This document shows positions 27,120 to 36,195 of a stretch of DNA of 64,000 nucleotides, one piece after another. The position numbers and the translations under genes were made by a program. The notes under the pieces are model-generated. The model saw nothing but the letters and a program-made list of their open reading frames with translations, was not told where the DNA came from and ran no database searches. Each line of letters opens with the position of its first letter. Position 1 is the stretch's first letter. The stretch lies in assembly GCF_900604315.1 (NCBI RefSeq), contig NZ_LR026980.1:62001-126000 (forward strand). The letters are read 5' to 3'. Source of the stretch: [Erwinia] mediterraneensis (GTDB lineage Bacteria > Pseudomonadota > Gammaproteobacteria > Enterobacterales > Enterobacteriaceae).

Positions 27120-27899
27120 CCCTTCAGGCAGCAACATCACCATTTTCAGAGAACGATTGCTGGTCAGTTGCCAGCTTACCTGACGGTAATGCAGTTCCCC
27201 CTGCTGCGCATGGCGAAAAACGCGCTCGCCGCCCTCTCTGACAATCACTTGCTGGCGTTGCCAGAAAGCATGAAATGAGGGACTTTCGCGTGTCATCTGC
27301 TGCACAAAGGCGTTCAGGGTTTCATCATGGGCATAATGCATCGCGTCGGCGCGCAATTCTGCCACGAGACGACTGGCCCGCGCCTCCCAGTCAACCACCA
27401 GCTGCTGCGCCAGTGGATGCAAAAACATAAACTGCAGCATATTAGGATGCGCATCCTGATCCAGCCAGCCACAGAACAGCCGTGCTGCGGGCCGGTTCCA
27501 GGCCAGCATATTGCAGGTCAGGTCGAGTAAATAACAGGGTTCGTTCACCTGATGCACCGCCGCGAGCACAGCATCGTCAACCTGCGGGATCGTCTCTTCC
27601 AGCGGATCGCTCTGCAATGCCAGCCGGAAAAGGTAATTTCTTTCCGCGGGTTTCATTTTCAGTGCCACGGCAATATTCGACAGCGTCTGCGCAGACACCA
27701 CTATCTCACGTCCCTGTTCAATCCAGGTATACCAGGTGGTACTGATACCGCTCAGCTGCGCCACTTCTTCGCGACGTAAGCCCCGGGTTCTGCGCCGTGC
27801 CATCACCGGCAAGCCCAGCATTTCCGGCGAAGTGTTTTCCCGCTGGCTGCGCAAAAAGGCACCCAGGGCTTTCGGCCCTGAAAGCAGCGTGTGATCCAT
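27105..27899 (-). CDS. XRE regulator with MmyB-like ligand-binding domain
   Basis: A 264-residue regulator: Xre-type HTH at ~10-85 with the group's hallmark RRTRGLRREEVAQLSGISTTWYTWIEQGR, then an MmyB-like C-terminal domain (~105-255) with LDLTCNMLAWNRPAARLF and FHAFWQRQQVI. These regulators often control a divergent oxidoreductase or transferase gene, here a methyltransferase. A perfect dyad at 27914-27927, just ahead of its start, is the likely operator. Confidence 0.86.
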   Translation of the reverse strand: MDHTLLSGPKALGAFLRSQRENTSPEMLGLPVMARRRTRGLRREEVAQLSGISTTWYTWIEQGREIVVSAQTLSNIAVALKMKPAERNYLFRLALQSDPLEETIPQVDDAVLAAVHQVNEPCYLLDLTCNMLAWNRPAARLFCGWLDQDAHPNMLQFMFLHPLAQQLVVDWEARASRLVAELRADAMHYAHDETLNAFVQQMTRESPSFHAFWQRQQVIVREGGERVFRHAQQGELHYRQVSWQLTSNRSLKMVMLLPEGKTPA

Positions 27900-27913
27900 A
27901 AAGAGGGTACCCC

Positions 27914-27927
27914 TTATACCAGTATAA
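27914..27927. promoter_or_regulatory. Dyad operator between regulator and methyltransferase
   Basis: TTATAC-CA-GTATAA is a perfect 14-bp palindrome, with a further GTATAA half-site at 27945-27950. It sits in the 111-bp divergent intergenic region and probably binds the neighbouring XRE regulator. Confidence 0.55.
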
Positions 27928-28010
27928 CTGGCAATATTGTACCCGTATAAAGCCGGCAGTATAGTGATTTACGCTTATTACATTTACCTGCCACGAGACG
28001 GAGACGACGT

Positions 28011-28778
28011 ATGAAAAACCACAGTCATGAAGAGTTAGTGGGATCGCAGTTTGGCGATCGGGCGCAGGCCTATCTGCAAAGCCAGGTTCATGCGCAAGGC
28101 GCGGACTTAATACGGCTGGCTGACTGGCTGCATGATGATGCTGAAGCCAGCGTACTGGATGTGGGCTGTGGTGCCGGCCATGTCAGTTTTCTGGCGGCAG
28201 GGAAAGTCGCGCAGGTTACGGCTTATGATCTGTCAGATAAAATGCTGACCGTCGTACGCGAGGCGGCAGCGGCTCGGGGTTTAACCAATATCACGACCTG
28301 CCAGGGATACGCTGAAAAGCTGCCTTTTGCTGACGCCAGCTTTGACGTAGTGATCAGCCGCTACTCCGCTCATCACTGGCATGATGTGGGACTGGCCCTG
28401 CGTGAAATCAGACGCGTCCTGAAACCAGGCGGCCGGTTTATCCTGATGGATATTGCGTCAACCGGACAGCCGGTACGGGATATCTGGTTACAGACGACAG
28501 AAATGCTGCGCGATCCTTCACATGTACATAATTACTCGCAGGGGGAGTGGCTGTGCATGGTAAATGAGTGCGGTATGCAGGTGACCGCCCTGATCCCGGA
28601 TCGACTGAGACTGGAGTACAGTTCCTGGGTAGAGAGGATGAATACTCCGGAGACTTTCCGGCAGGCGATACGTCTGTTGCAGCAGCAGGTCTCCGCAGAG
28701 GTCCGCGGCTATTTTGCCATTGAAGAGGATGGCTCTTTCACCACCGACACCATTATGTTCCAGGCTGAATGGCGATAA
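28011..28778 (+). CDS. Class I SAM-dependent methyltransferase (UbiE/YcgJ-like)
   Basis: A 255-residue Rossmann methyltransferase. Motif I is VLDVGCGAGHVSFLA, the acidic residue after strand 2 is in AYDLSDKML, and motifs II/III are FDVVISRYSAHHW and EIRRVLKPGGRFILMD. The overall form is that of small-molecule methyltransferases (Methyltransf_11); the acceptor is unknown. Divergent from the intact XRE regulator, which likely controls it. Confidence 0.86.
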   Translation: MKNHSHEELVGSQFGDRAQAYLQSQVHAQGADLIRLADWLHDDAEASVLDVGCGAGHVSFLAAGKVAQVTAYDLSDKMLTVVREAAAARGLTNITTCQGYAEKLPFADASFDVVISRYSAHHWHDVGLALREIRRVLKPGGRFILMDIASTGQPVRDIWLQTTEMLRDPSHVHNYSQGEWLCMVNECGMQVTALIPDRLRLEYSSWVERMNTPETFRQAIRLLQQQVSAEVRGYFAIEEDGSFTTDTIMFQAEWR

Positions 28779-28975
28779 CGTTAGCGGGAACTGCCTCTCT
28801 CTGGCAGCGCGCCTGTGCAACCCCGGGGGCCTGACGGAGACAGTTGCGGCGGGATAACCTCTCTGGCCGTTGCTGTCCCGTCAGCCTCTTTCAGCGAGAG
28901 GAAAACAACCTTATTGTGATTGACTGCACGGATGCTATGATGCGCGCCCCCGCAGCAGGTACCTGTTTACGCATC

Positions 28976-29738
28976 ATGAAAAGCCAGAACGCTCTCAGCC
29001 AGTTTCTTCTTTCCCACCTGCACAAAATCGACCCTGCCGAATACGGTTTTTCCCATGCCGGACGCCGGATTAATGGATTGCGCCGTGAAGAGGTGGCTCA
29101 GCAGGCCGCGGTATCGGTCAGCTGGTATACATGGCTGGAACAGGGGCGCGATAGTCACATCGTCCTGCAACCTTACAACATATTGGTAAGGTGCTAAAAC
29201 TGGATCGTACCGGATGGATTACTTACGTGCCCAGGTGCCGGGCGGTGAGCTGGTCTCCGCGTCACCGCAGGAAATTTCACCGACGGTTAAGCGTGTCGTT
29301 GATGATCTGGCACCCCATCCCACCTTTGTACGTACTGCCAGTATGGATATTATTTACTGGAACACTGCCGCGACTGAAAAAATTTTCGACTGGTCAACGC
29401 TGCCTGTTGAGCAGCGTAATTCCCTGCTGCTGATGTTTGGTTATGATGGATATCAACAACGCATTGAAAACCGGGGGTGCGCCGCACGCCATACCGTTGC
29501 CAGTTTCCGTACGACCTTTGCGCTCAGCAAAAGCAAAGCGCGCTTCAGTGAGATACTGACAGCCCTCTCTGCCAGCAGCGCTTTTCAGACGCTGTGGCAG
29601 GAAATGCACGTCGAGAAAATCGGCCAGGGCGAAAAAGTCATCCGCAACGCACGGGGAGAGCAGGTGAACTATCGCTATGTTTCTCTGGAAGTCGAAAACA
29701 GTCCGGGCATTTTTGTCATCTGTTATCTGGCGATGTAG
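28976..29738 (+). pseudogene. Frameshifted XRE/MmyB-type regulator
   Basis: A second regulator of the same family, broken in the HTH-to-ligand-domain linker. Frame one (28976 to ~29165) gives NALSQFLLSHLHKIDPAEYG and NGLRREEVAQQAAVSVSWYT; frame two (~29170-29212) gives TLQHIGKVLKLDRT; frame three (~29213-29738) gives DYLRAQVPGGELV and a complete MmyB-like domain to ICYLAM. Two single-base lesions within ~50 bp are needed. The rest is well conserved, so decay is recent or the shifts are sequencing errors. Confidence 0.8.
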
Positions 29739-29846
29739 CGCCTTTTGTTGCGGCCTGTCGCGCAACAGATGTCAAAATAGCTTAACACTTGTTTTTGCTT
29801 CGCGTTACACTGCCGCCACTGATGTCTGACCACCCGCCCGACTCTG

Positions 29847-30299
29847 ATGATGGTATCGCGTACTGCTCAACAACATTTCACTGCCTGGCTGGCCATACTG
29901 GCTGTGCTGCTGCTGTTTATGATGCCGGTCGTGTCCACATCACTGGTAGAAGCGCACCAGAAAAAAATGCCTGATGCGTATACGGACGTTGCGGCCAGAA
30001 CGCATCTGCATCAGCACAACACGCCACTGCCGGAAGCCGCCGTTGCAAAAGAGGATCCGCAGGCAGCAGACATTCACCGCCCGATGTCGGCAGAGGGACT
30101 GGCCTGCGGTTACTGCGATCTGTTGGTTCACGTTCCGCTTATACTCTGGCTCTTTCTGCCTTTTATCTGGCAGATAACGTTAATCGCGCGGGTGCAACCC
30201 GTCGTGACGATCAGTGCGCCCGCGAGGCGTCATCCTTACGGTTTTCCTCATCCCCGAGCCCCACCCCCGTCCCTGACCGGTACCTCTTACGCTGTTTAA
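29847..30299 (+). CDS. DUF2946-family protein
   Basis: A 150-residue protein with an N-terminal membrane segment (~11-32), a His-rich middle (ARTHLHQHN), the conserved ACGYCDLLVH motif of DUF2946 and a second membrane segment (VPLILWLFLPFIWQI). The tail ends with PRAPP as in the family. Such proteins are usually found beside metal uptake or PepSY genes, and the paired Cys and His suggest metal handling; that function is not proven. It starts 36 bp before the PepSY gene leader, probably in one operon. Start codon (29847 or 29850) is uncertain as no clear ribosome site exists. Confidence 0.75.
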   Translation: MMVSRTAQQHFTAWLAILAVLLLFMMPVVSTSLVEAHQKKMPDAYTDVAARTHLHQHNTPLPEAAVAKEDPQAADIHRPMSAEGLACGYCDLLVHVPLILWLFLPFIWQITLIARVQPVVTISAPARRHPYGFPHPRAPPPSLTGTSYAV

Positions 30300-30370
30300 C
30301 CGATCATTTTTTTCCTGCCTTCGTCAGGAAGAAAATGATGTACCTTGTTATCCTGACAACAGGACTGGCT

Positions 30371-32086
30371 ATGTCTTATTCAACGACTCATGCATCTCCA
30401 GGGCACCATGCACTCTTCGCGCTGTTGCGACGACTTCATTTTTATATTGGCTTGTTTATTGCTCCCTTTATTTTTATCGCCGCGCTGACCGGTACGCTTT
30501 ATGTTCTGACACCGCAAATCGAAAATGCGCTTTATGCCGATGCGCTTGCCGTCGAACCTCAGGGTGCACCGAAACCCCTTTCTGAACAGATCGCTGCGGC
30601 CCGGGCTTATGTCGGTGAAACGGTTAAAATTTATGCCGTCCGTCCTGCGCCTGCGCCCGATGAGACCACGCGCGTGCAGTTTTTTGCTGCCGATGCCGGA
30701 GAGTCAGAATCACGCGCCCTGTTTATCGATCCTTACCGGTTGCAGATTAAGGGCGATATGACCGTCTACGGAACCAGCGGGGTGCTGCCGCTGAGAATGT
30801 GGATCGATAAGCTGCATCGCGGACTGCTGCTGGGCGATGCCGGTCGTCTCTACAGCGAGCTGGCAGCTTCCTGGCTCTGGGTGGCTGCGCTCGGCGGTCT
30901 GGTGCTCTGGCTGGGCAACCGGGCGCAGCGTCAGACGAACAAAAGCCGCCACCGCATCGCCCGCACCCGACACTGGCATCTTACGCTCGGTCTGATTCTG
31001 CTGGGCGGCCTGCTTTTTTTCTCTGTGACCGGCCTGACCTGGTCACAATGGGCCGGCAATAATATCAATAAGCTGCGCGCTGAACTTGGCTGGCTGACGC
31101 CACAGGTCAGCGTTGCGCTTGACCGTTCGGTACTTGCAGAAGCGCCCGATGCGCATGCTGACCATCGCGCCAGCCAGAGGGAGGCTGAGCCCGCGGATAC
31201 GCCGATGGGCAGACCGCTGCGGATTGATAATAACAGCGCCAACGGTGACTGGGACCGGGTATTGAGCGCCGCACGTGCGGCTGGCCTCGGGGCTGCAAAA
31301 ATTGAACTGCGGCAGCCGGCAAAAGAAGGCAGCGCCTGGACAGTAACAGAAATTGATCGCAGCTGGCCTTCCCGGGTCGATGCCGTCTCGGTGAACCCAC
31401 ATAACTTCACGATTGTCGATCAGGTCAGGTTCAGAGACTTTCCGCTGGTAGCGAAGCTGACACGCTGGGGCGTCGACGCGCACATGGGCATTCTGTTTGG
31501 TCTGCCTAATCAGCTTCTGCTGGCGGCCTTTGGTGCAGGATTGTGCATATTGATCCTGTTGGGCTATCGCCTGTGGTGGCTGCGCAGGCCTGCCGCACCG
31601 GACGCCCGCAGCACACAGACCCTGGTAGCCAACTGGCTGGCGCTGCCGCGTCGCTGGAAAATCATCTCCCTCGTTCTGGCGTTTGCGCTGGGCGCGAGCC
31701 TGCCGGTGATGGGAGCGAGCCTGCTGCTGTTTATCCTGTTTGATCTGATGCGCCAGGAACACCAGCATAAGCAGGCGACACGCCTTGTCGCGCCGTTGGT
31801 GAAGGAGAAGAAGCAGGTAACTGCACGCTCGGCGATACGCCAGAAAGAGAAGCGTCACTTTCTGACTGCCGTTGCGGTTGTCGCACTGATTGCGGGTAGC
31901 GTAATGACCCGGGCCATCATCGGCGGTGCTCTCGAGGCCTATGCGATTCCGCTCAGCGAATGGTCGCTGCAGCTCTACGTGACGCATATTATGATGATAG
32001 CGCTCTACACGACGGTGTTTACCGCTCTGTTCTCCGTTCCGCTCTGGTACTTTTTCCTGGGGGAAAAAGCAGAGCCGCAACAATAA
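30371..32086 (+). CDS. PepSY-domain transmembrane protein (PiuB-like)
   Basis: A ~571-residue membrane protein of the PepSY-associated TM family, linked to iron-siderophore or other metal uptake. It begins RRLHFYIGLFIAPFIFIAALTGTLYVL, the family hallmark; further helices lie near residues 190, 215, 375, 425, 500 and 540, with a PepSY-like periplasmic region between. ATG 30371 has AGGA at 30361-30364; an upstream ATG pair at 30335/30338 with AGGAAG is equally possible and would add 11-12 hydrophobic residues. The DUF2946 gene is directly upstream. Confidence 0.82.
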   Translation: MSYSTTHASPGHHALFALLRRLHFYIGLFIAPFIFIAALTGTLYVLTPQIENALYADALAVEPQGAPKPLSEQIAAARAYVGETVKIYAVRPAPAPDETTRVQFFAADAGESESRALFIDPYRLQIKGDMTVYGTSGVLPLRMWIDKLHRGLLLGDAGRLYSELAASWLWVAALGGLVLWLGNRAQRQTNKSRHRIARTRHWHLTLGLILLGGLLFFSVTGLTWSQWAGNNINKLRAELGWLTPQVSVALDRSVLAEAPDAHADHRASQREAEPADTPMGRPLRIDNNSANGDWDRVLSAARAAGLGAAKIELRQPAKEGSAWTVTEIDRSWPSRVDAVSVNPHNFTIVDQVRFRDFPLVAKLTRWGVDAHMGILFGLPNQLLLAAFGAGLCILILLGYRLWWLRRPAAPDARSTQTLVANWLALPRRWKIISLVLAFALGASLPVMGASLLLFILFDLMRQEHQHKQATRLVAPLVKEKKQVTARSAIRQKEKRHFLTAVAVVALIAGSVMTRAIIGGALEAYAIPLSEWSLQLYVTHIMMIALYTTVFTALFSVPLWYFFLGEKAEPQQ

Positions 32087-32399
32087 TTTTTCAGCGCACC
32101 CGGACCCATCGGGTGCGCCGTTACGACCCGCTCGCCGGGTTTAGACGGATGACAACGGGTTCCCTTCTGGTTTCTGTTATCAACGCGAATAACGCGAATA
32201 GTGTTTTTTTCGACATTAAGCTTTTTTGTAAGCCGATTTTCCGGCATGTTACTTTGCAACCCGGAAACAGATAAGATAAAAATCCTTTTTTCTCAACAGG
32301 TTATTATTACGCTCCGTGTCCTGTTCTCCCGACCAGTTTTGCGTATTCTGATCAGAGGGCGATAGCGGAACGGGCGTCAAGGGTTTACAGGGGTGCCTG
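32087..32399. other. Intergenic region
   Basis: About 310 bp. It holds a 9-bp perfect hairpin (GCGCACCCG/CGGGTGCGC, 32094-32118) just after the PepSY stop, without a T run. I see nothing else. Confidence 0.45.
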
Positions 32400-32669
32400 C
32401 TAATTCACATCGTGATCCAGCGGGCTTCGGAAAGCATGTCGCGCAGCGTGCATCAACTGACTGGCGGTAACGGTGGGAGGTAAGCGGTTCAATACTTTGC
32501 TGGCCTGCCAGTAGCAGAGTATCAATACTTCATCCGTCTCTTTTTCCGCCATTTCCCGTAGGCGCGCACGCAATGACAGAACATCAAGCGTTTGCTGCTC
32601 ATCCATCATCTCATTAATCGTCTGGTTAATGATCTGATGAATTATTTTCCAGGAAAGTTCAGTAAACAA
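32400..32669 (-). CDS. Small hypothetical alpha-helical protein
   Basis: An 89-residue protein, nearly all predicted helix, with no Cys cluster, export signal or membrane segment. It reads from TTG 32669 with GAGG 7 bases upstream; the first ATG in frame is ~20 codons later. The acidic middle and dimer-like heptads recall small connector or biofilm regulators such as the YmgB/AriR group, but I cannot assign it. Confidence 0.5.
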   Translation of the reverse strand: MFTELSWKIIHQIINQTINEMMDEQQTLDVLSLRARLREMAEKETDEVLILCYWQASKVLNRLPPTVTASQLMHAARHAFRSPLDHDVN

Positions 32670-33186
32670 AATTTGGCCTCTTTGTAATGCTTCTCTTCTC
32701 TAACCTGCTCAATGTATCAGGAGATACCGGGTGATGCAGTACCGAAGCGTTTAACGAGTCGACACAAGTGAGTAACTATAGCCCTCCTGTTACTTTCTAC
32801 CCGGGCTGCAAGCTGAGCTATAAAAATTTGATTTTAATATCAATAAACTATCACCAGAGGTGATGAAAAAAAGCGCACTTTTACGCAAAAATGGCGCCTT
32901 CGTTACTGAAAAATGCTGCCCGCGGGTCTGTTTACTGCTGGTCGCGATGTTGCCTGGCGCTGCACGGGCAACCAGAGAGAAGAGAGGTAGGGTCAAAAAC
33001 GGACCGAATGCGTCAGAACGAAGTTCCGCCCTGCCCTCCTGCCCTGAGAAGCGCGTTACATCACCCTCATGCATAAGCGCAGCGGTTATCATTTCATACC
33101 TTTTGATTTAAATCCAAAGATAAATAGATTACCATTCACTTAAGGGAATATGGGTTTAATAAAACAGTCAGGTGATATCAGTTAAA
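32670..33186. other. Intergenic region upstream of luxR
   Basis: About 515 bp. Opposing 80-100-codon frames at 32790-33092 (minus) and 32860-33111 (plus) overlap each other and have no family features, so I do not call them. The last 100 bp are AT-rich and should hold the luxR promoter. Confidence 0.4.
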
Positions 33187-33900
33187 ATGAACAGTAATTT
33201 TTATAATAACGAGGGAATTAATGGGGTCATCAGGAAAAAGCTGAATGACAAGTTCGCTCATTACGGGTCGTTAATTTTCGCCTATGCCATTATGAATAAA
33301 AAAGAGCCGTTAAAAATGGCCATTATCAATAATCACCCAACCTGGTTTGATATCTATCTGGAAAAGCACTATCAACTCATTGATCCTGTAATAATAAAAT
33401 CGTTAAAAACGGTTCAGGATTTCTCGTGGGATAAGGAAGTGTTAACTCCTGCCAGCTATAAGCTGCCAAAAATCTTTGCTGCAGGCGAAAAGCACAATAT
33501 TGAATCCGGACATACTTTTGTACTGCATGATTATAAAAATAACCTTGCGGTATTATCACTTATCGCATACGAAAGTTGCAGTTTCGATATTGAAACCAAC
33601 CGGGCGGCGCTGCAGTCTTTCTTTATCTCCCTCCATGAAGAGATGCTCCGTTCCTATGATGGCATTCATAAAAATAACGCAAATGCGCTGTCACAAAGAG
33701 AGAGTGAAGTGCTCTATTGGGTAGGACTCGGCAAAACCTATTTTGAAACTTCTGTTATTCTTGGTATTTCTCAAAGAACGGTCAAATTCCATATCAATAA
33801 CATTGTCAAAAAATTGGGTGTTTCGAATGCCAGGCATGCTGTAAAACTGAGCATTGAGCTGGATTTATTAAACAGCCAGAAATCAGCAGAGGAAAGCTAG
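33187..33900 (+). CDS. luxR: LuxR-family quorum-sensing regulator (EsaR-like)
   Basis: A 237-residue regulator with an N-terminal AHL-binding domain (~15-165), carrying the conserved WFDIYLEKHYQLIDPVI and SWDKEV segments, and a C-terminal LuxR HTH (~170-230: LSQRESEVLYWVGLGKTYFE, QRTVKFHINNIVKKLGVSNARHAV). Overall form is closest to EsaR/ExpR proteins, some of which bind DNA without AHL and are released by it. ATG 33187 is used; GTG 33172 is an alternative. Its 3' end overlaps the luxI 3' end by 18 bp (convergent), the arrangement of esaI/esaR. AT-rich compared with neighbours. Confidence 0.9.
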   Translation: MNSNFYNNEGINGVIRKKLNDKFAHYGSLIFAYAIMNKKEPLKMAIINNHPTWFDIYLEKHYQLIDPVIIKSLKTVQDFSWDKEVLTPASYKLPKIFAAGEKHNIESGHTFVLHDYKNNLAVLSLIAYESCSFDIETNRAALQSFFISLHEEMLRSYDGIHKNNANALSQRESEVLYWVGLGKTYFETSVILGISQRTVKFHINNIVKKLGVSNARHAVKLSIELDLLNSQKSAEES

Positions 33901-34530
33901 CGGCCAGTGATCAAGCGAAGCAGAAGTAAGTACAGGATCTTTTTTTCCTTTACTGACCATGTCATTGACGCTGGCTCTGTCTGCAGGCATATAGATAAAG
34001 TATATTTTTTCTTTCTTTTCTGATACTCCTTCCTGAAGCAGGATAATTTTCCAGCCTGATCGCTGAAAAATCAAATACATCGTTTGACTGACAACGGCAT
34101 ACATACCTTTGAAATCATTAGCTATGCAGTAATTTATCATTGATATAAAAATCATTTTGCTAAGTGGATAAGCGCTTAAGCCCAACGTGTTTCTTTTATT
34201 TTTATCAATGAACAAGCGGGTAACTTCAATATAACTACCATCATCTGGCAGTGTTATACCGCCAAAAAAATCAGAAAAAATCTCGCGTGTCATATTTCTG
34301 TGCTGTGTATTGATAAAGCGCGCGCTACAAATGATTTCACCTGCGGTCATGCCAAACAGATAAACGGTATTCTCTGTATCGTATTCATCATATTCCAGAC
34401 CGTTATGGCTGTTAACGCGCCAGTTCAGACGGGACTTAAAAGTCTCATGTCTTAAGCGGTAAAGATCATGCGCCTGATGATGAGATAACTCAGCATAATC
34501 CATGGTAAAAAATTCAACAATTTTATTCAT
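33883..34530 (-). CDS. luxI: Acyl-homoserine lactone synthase (LuxI/EsaI-like)
   Basis: Makes AHL signal from SAM and an acyl-ACP. The 215-residue protein has the invariant LuxI residues at Arg27, Phe31, Trp37, Asp48, Asp51 and Arg71 (YRLRHETFKSRLNW, YDEYD, ICSARF), and the later IEVTRLFID segment. ATG 34530 has AGGA at 34538-34541. The acyl chain cannot be deduced. A lux box lies ~80 bp upstream. Confidence 0.92.
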   Translation of the reverse strand: MNKIVEFFTMDYAELSHHQAHDLYRLRHETFKSRLNWRVNSHNGLEYDEYDTENTVYLFGMTAGEIICSARFINTQHRNMTREIFSDFFGGITLPDDGSYIEVTRLFIDKNKRNTLGLSAYPLSKMIFISMINYCIANDFKGMYAVVSQTMYLIFQRSGWKIILLQEGVSEKKEKIYFIYMPADRASVNDMVSKGKKDPVLTSASLDHWPLAFLC

Positions 34531-34608
34531 CAAGGTGTCCTGATTAAGGGTCAGATAGGTTGTTTTTTTAGCCTGCCATGCGCCTGCAACTGGGTTACTT
34601 TAGACTAA

Positions 34609-34624
34609 CTGTACTTTAGTACAG
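34609..34624. promoter_or_regulatory. lux/esa box
   Basis: CTGTAC-TTTA-GTACAG is a perfect 16-bp dyad, matching the CTGTnnnnnnnnACAG lux-box pattern and close to the esaR box. It lies ~79 bp upstream of the luxI ATG, so the LuxR-type protein probably controls luxI. Confidence 0.8.
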
Positions 34625-34652
34625 CTAGTATCTGCTTCGTTATGACAGTAGG

Positions 34653-34701
34653 ATAAAAAAATTACCTGACCTCCTTGTTATGTTAAACAAACAGGTCAGG
34701 T
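34653..34701 (-). terminator. Minus-strand terminator in the corA-luxI gap
   Basis: ACCTGACCT (34664-34672) and AGGTCAGGT (34693-34701) form a perfect 9-bp stem; on the minus strand it runs into a seven-T stretch (A run at 34653-34660). It would stop transcripts coming from corA before they reach the lux box. Confidence 0.7.
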
Positions 34702-35226
34702 GGCCAGCGGCCAACACCAGGGAAATCTAAGCCGGCCTGAAGCCGGTTACCAGGGGATAAAATAATTTTATACTTATTTATTCCCGGTAATTAATAAAAT
34801 AATTATCAAGTCTACTGAAACAATCGACAGCGCTCAGGTACGCATCCAGACGTACCAGCGTTTGCTGTCAATCGACAAAAATAATTTAAATACTTCCATT
34901 CTTAATTATCTTATAATAATTAGTCATTTTTGGCACGCAGATTTTCATCCTCCCCGCGCATTTCCCTCAGGCAAAGCATGCCTTGCGTGGCTGTGGTGCA
35001 TGCATCTGACCTCACCGCTCACCCGAACAGCATCCCCTTTACCATCATGACGCGGAACGCAGCACGCCGGCAACGGTAACATCATGCCTGTTAAGCACTT
35101 GCTGTGCCTGATATAAGTCCCCCCATCTGACAGACAAGATCTCTGAAGCTGTCACTCAGCGCATACATGTGCTGAAGCAGAGGGTAAAACAGTCATCAAC
35201 CCCACCTCTTCCGGGGCGGGCAGCAA

Positions 35227-36195
35227 TTACAACCATTTCGATCGCTTAAGTCTGCGCCAGAGTCCCAGGCAGATAACCAGGGTCACACCCAGCACAGCGG
35301 GATAAGCCAGTTCGCCCTTTAGTTCCGGCATATGTTCAAAGTTCATGCCGTACATGCTGAAAATAATGGTCGGAATAATTAAAATCGCCCCCCAGCCTGC
35401 GAGCTTCTTACCGACCTCATTTTGCTGAACAGAAACCAGCGCCAGATTAACGTGCATTGCACTGGTCAACATATCCCGCATATCTTCTGCATCGGTAACC
35501 ACATGGCGTGCATGATCCTGCACATCACGAATATAGGCGCGTAGCGATGCGGGGATAATCTCCTCGTGAAACCGCACCAGCTGCTGGCAAATTTCGGTAA
35601 CCGGCATGGCAGCGTTGCGTAATTCCAGCAGTTGGCGTCGCAAGGTATAAACGCTTTTTACCGTCTCACGATTGAATTCGGTGCGGAACATCGCGTCCTC
35701 CAGTTCACCGATGCGGCTGATCAGCGAAGCGGTGATCTGGCTGTAGTGATCGACAATAAAATCGAGAAGGCAGTAAAACGCATATCCGGGCCCTTCGCTC
35801 AGCAGCTCTGTATTCTCCTCCGCCCTGAGGCGACTCGGCGCATAACTTTCTGATGCGCCGTGGCGCACGGTGATCAGGAAATTTTTGCCGATAAAAAAGT
35901 GCGTTTCACCGAAGTCGATCTGATGATCTTCCTGCAGCTGCGCTGTTTTAACAACAATAAACAGCGAATCTCCATACAGCTCTATTTTAGGCCGCTGATG
36001 GGCCGTCAGCGCATCTTCAATGGCCAGATCATGCAGGCCAAATTCCTGCTGCAACTTGTGCATAAAATCTGCATCAGGTTGCCACAGGCCAACCCAGAGA
36101 AAAGCCTTTTCTTCATTAATAACCTGTCTCACTTCTTCCAGATGAATACTCTCGTTACGCTTTCCGTGACGATAAACCACACTGTTAATCATCAT
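35227..36195 (-). CDS. CorA-family Mg2+/divalent cation channel
   Basis: A 322-residue CorA-type protein: large N-terminal cytosolic domain, long stalk helix and two C-terminal membrane helices. The signature YGMNF between TM1 (LAGWGAILIIPTIIFSM) and TM2 (AYPAVLGVTLVICLGLW) is intact. CorA pentamers conduct Mg2+ and sometimes Co2+ or Ni2+. The LRAYIRDVQDHARHVVTDAE stretch is the conserved stalk. I chose ATG 36195, fitting family length; the frame to 36363 adds ~56 atypical residues. Not the chromosomal CorA itself by length and sequence style, more like the YfjQ-type branch. Confidence 0.86.
   Translation of the reverse strand: MMINSVVYRHGKRNESIHLEEVRQVINEEKAFLWVGLWQPDADFMHKLQQEFGLHDLAIEDALTAHQRPKIELYGDSLFIVVKTAQLQEDHQIDFGETHFFIGKNFLITVRHGASESYAPSRLRAEENTELLSEGPGYAFYCLLDFIVDHYSQITASLISRIGELEDAMFRTEFNRETVKSVYTLRRQLLELRNAAMPVTEICQQLVRFHEEIIPASLRAYIRDVQDHARHVVTDAEDMRDMLTSAMHVNLALVSVQQNEVGKKLAGWGAILIIPTIIFSMYGMNFEHMPELKGELAYPAVLGVTLVICLGLWRRLKRSKWL

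Larger units (their letters stand above)
34531..35226. other. Long non-coding region with lux box and terminator
   Basis: About 700 bp, AT-rich at the left. It contains the lux box (34609-34624) and a strong minus-strand hairpin-plus-T element (34653-34701). The 62-codon frame at 34862-35050 lacks a ribosome site. A minus-strand small RNA ending at the hairpin is possible but no promoter is obvious. Confidence 0.45.

Noticed and set aside
32094..32118. 9-bp hairpin after the PepSY gene as terminator
   Set aside because: No T run follows on either strand, so it is noted only as a hairpin.
32790..33111. Opposing 80-100-codon frames upstream of luxR
   Set aside because: They overlap each other on opposite strands, and neither has family features.
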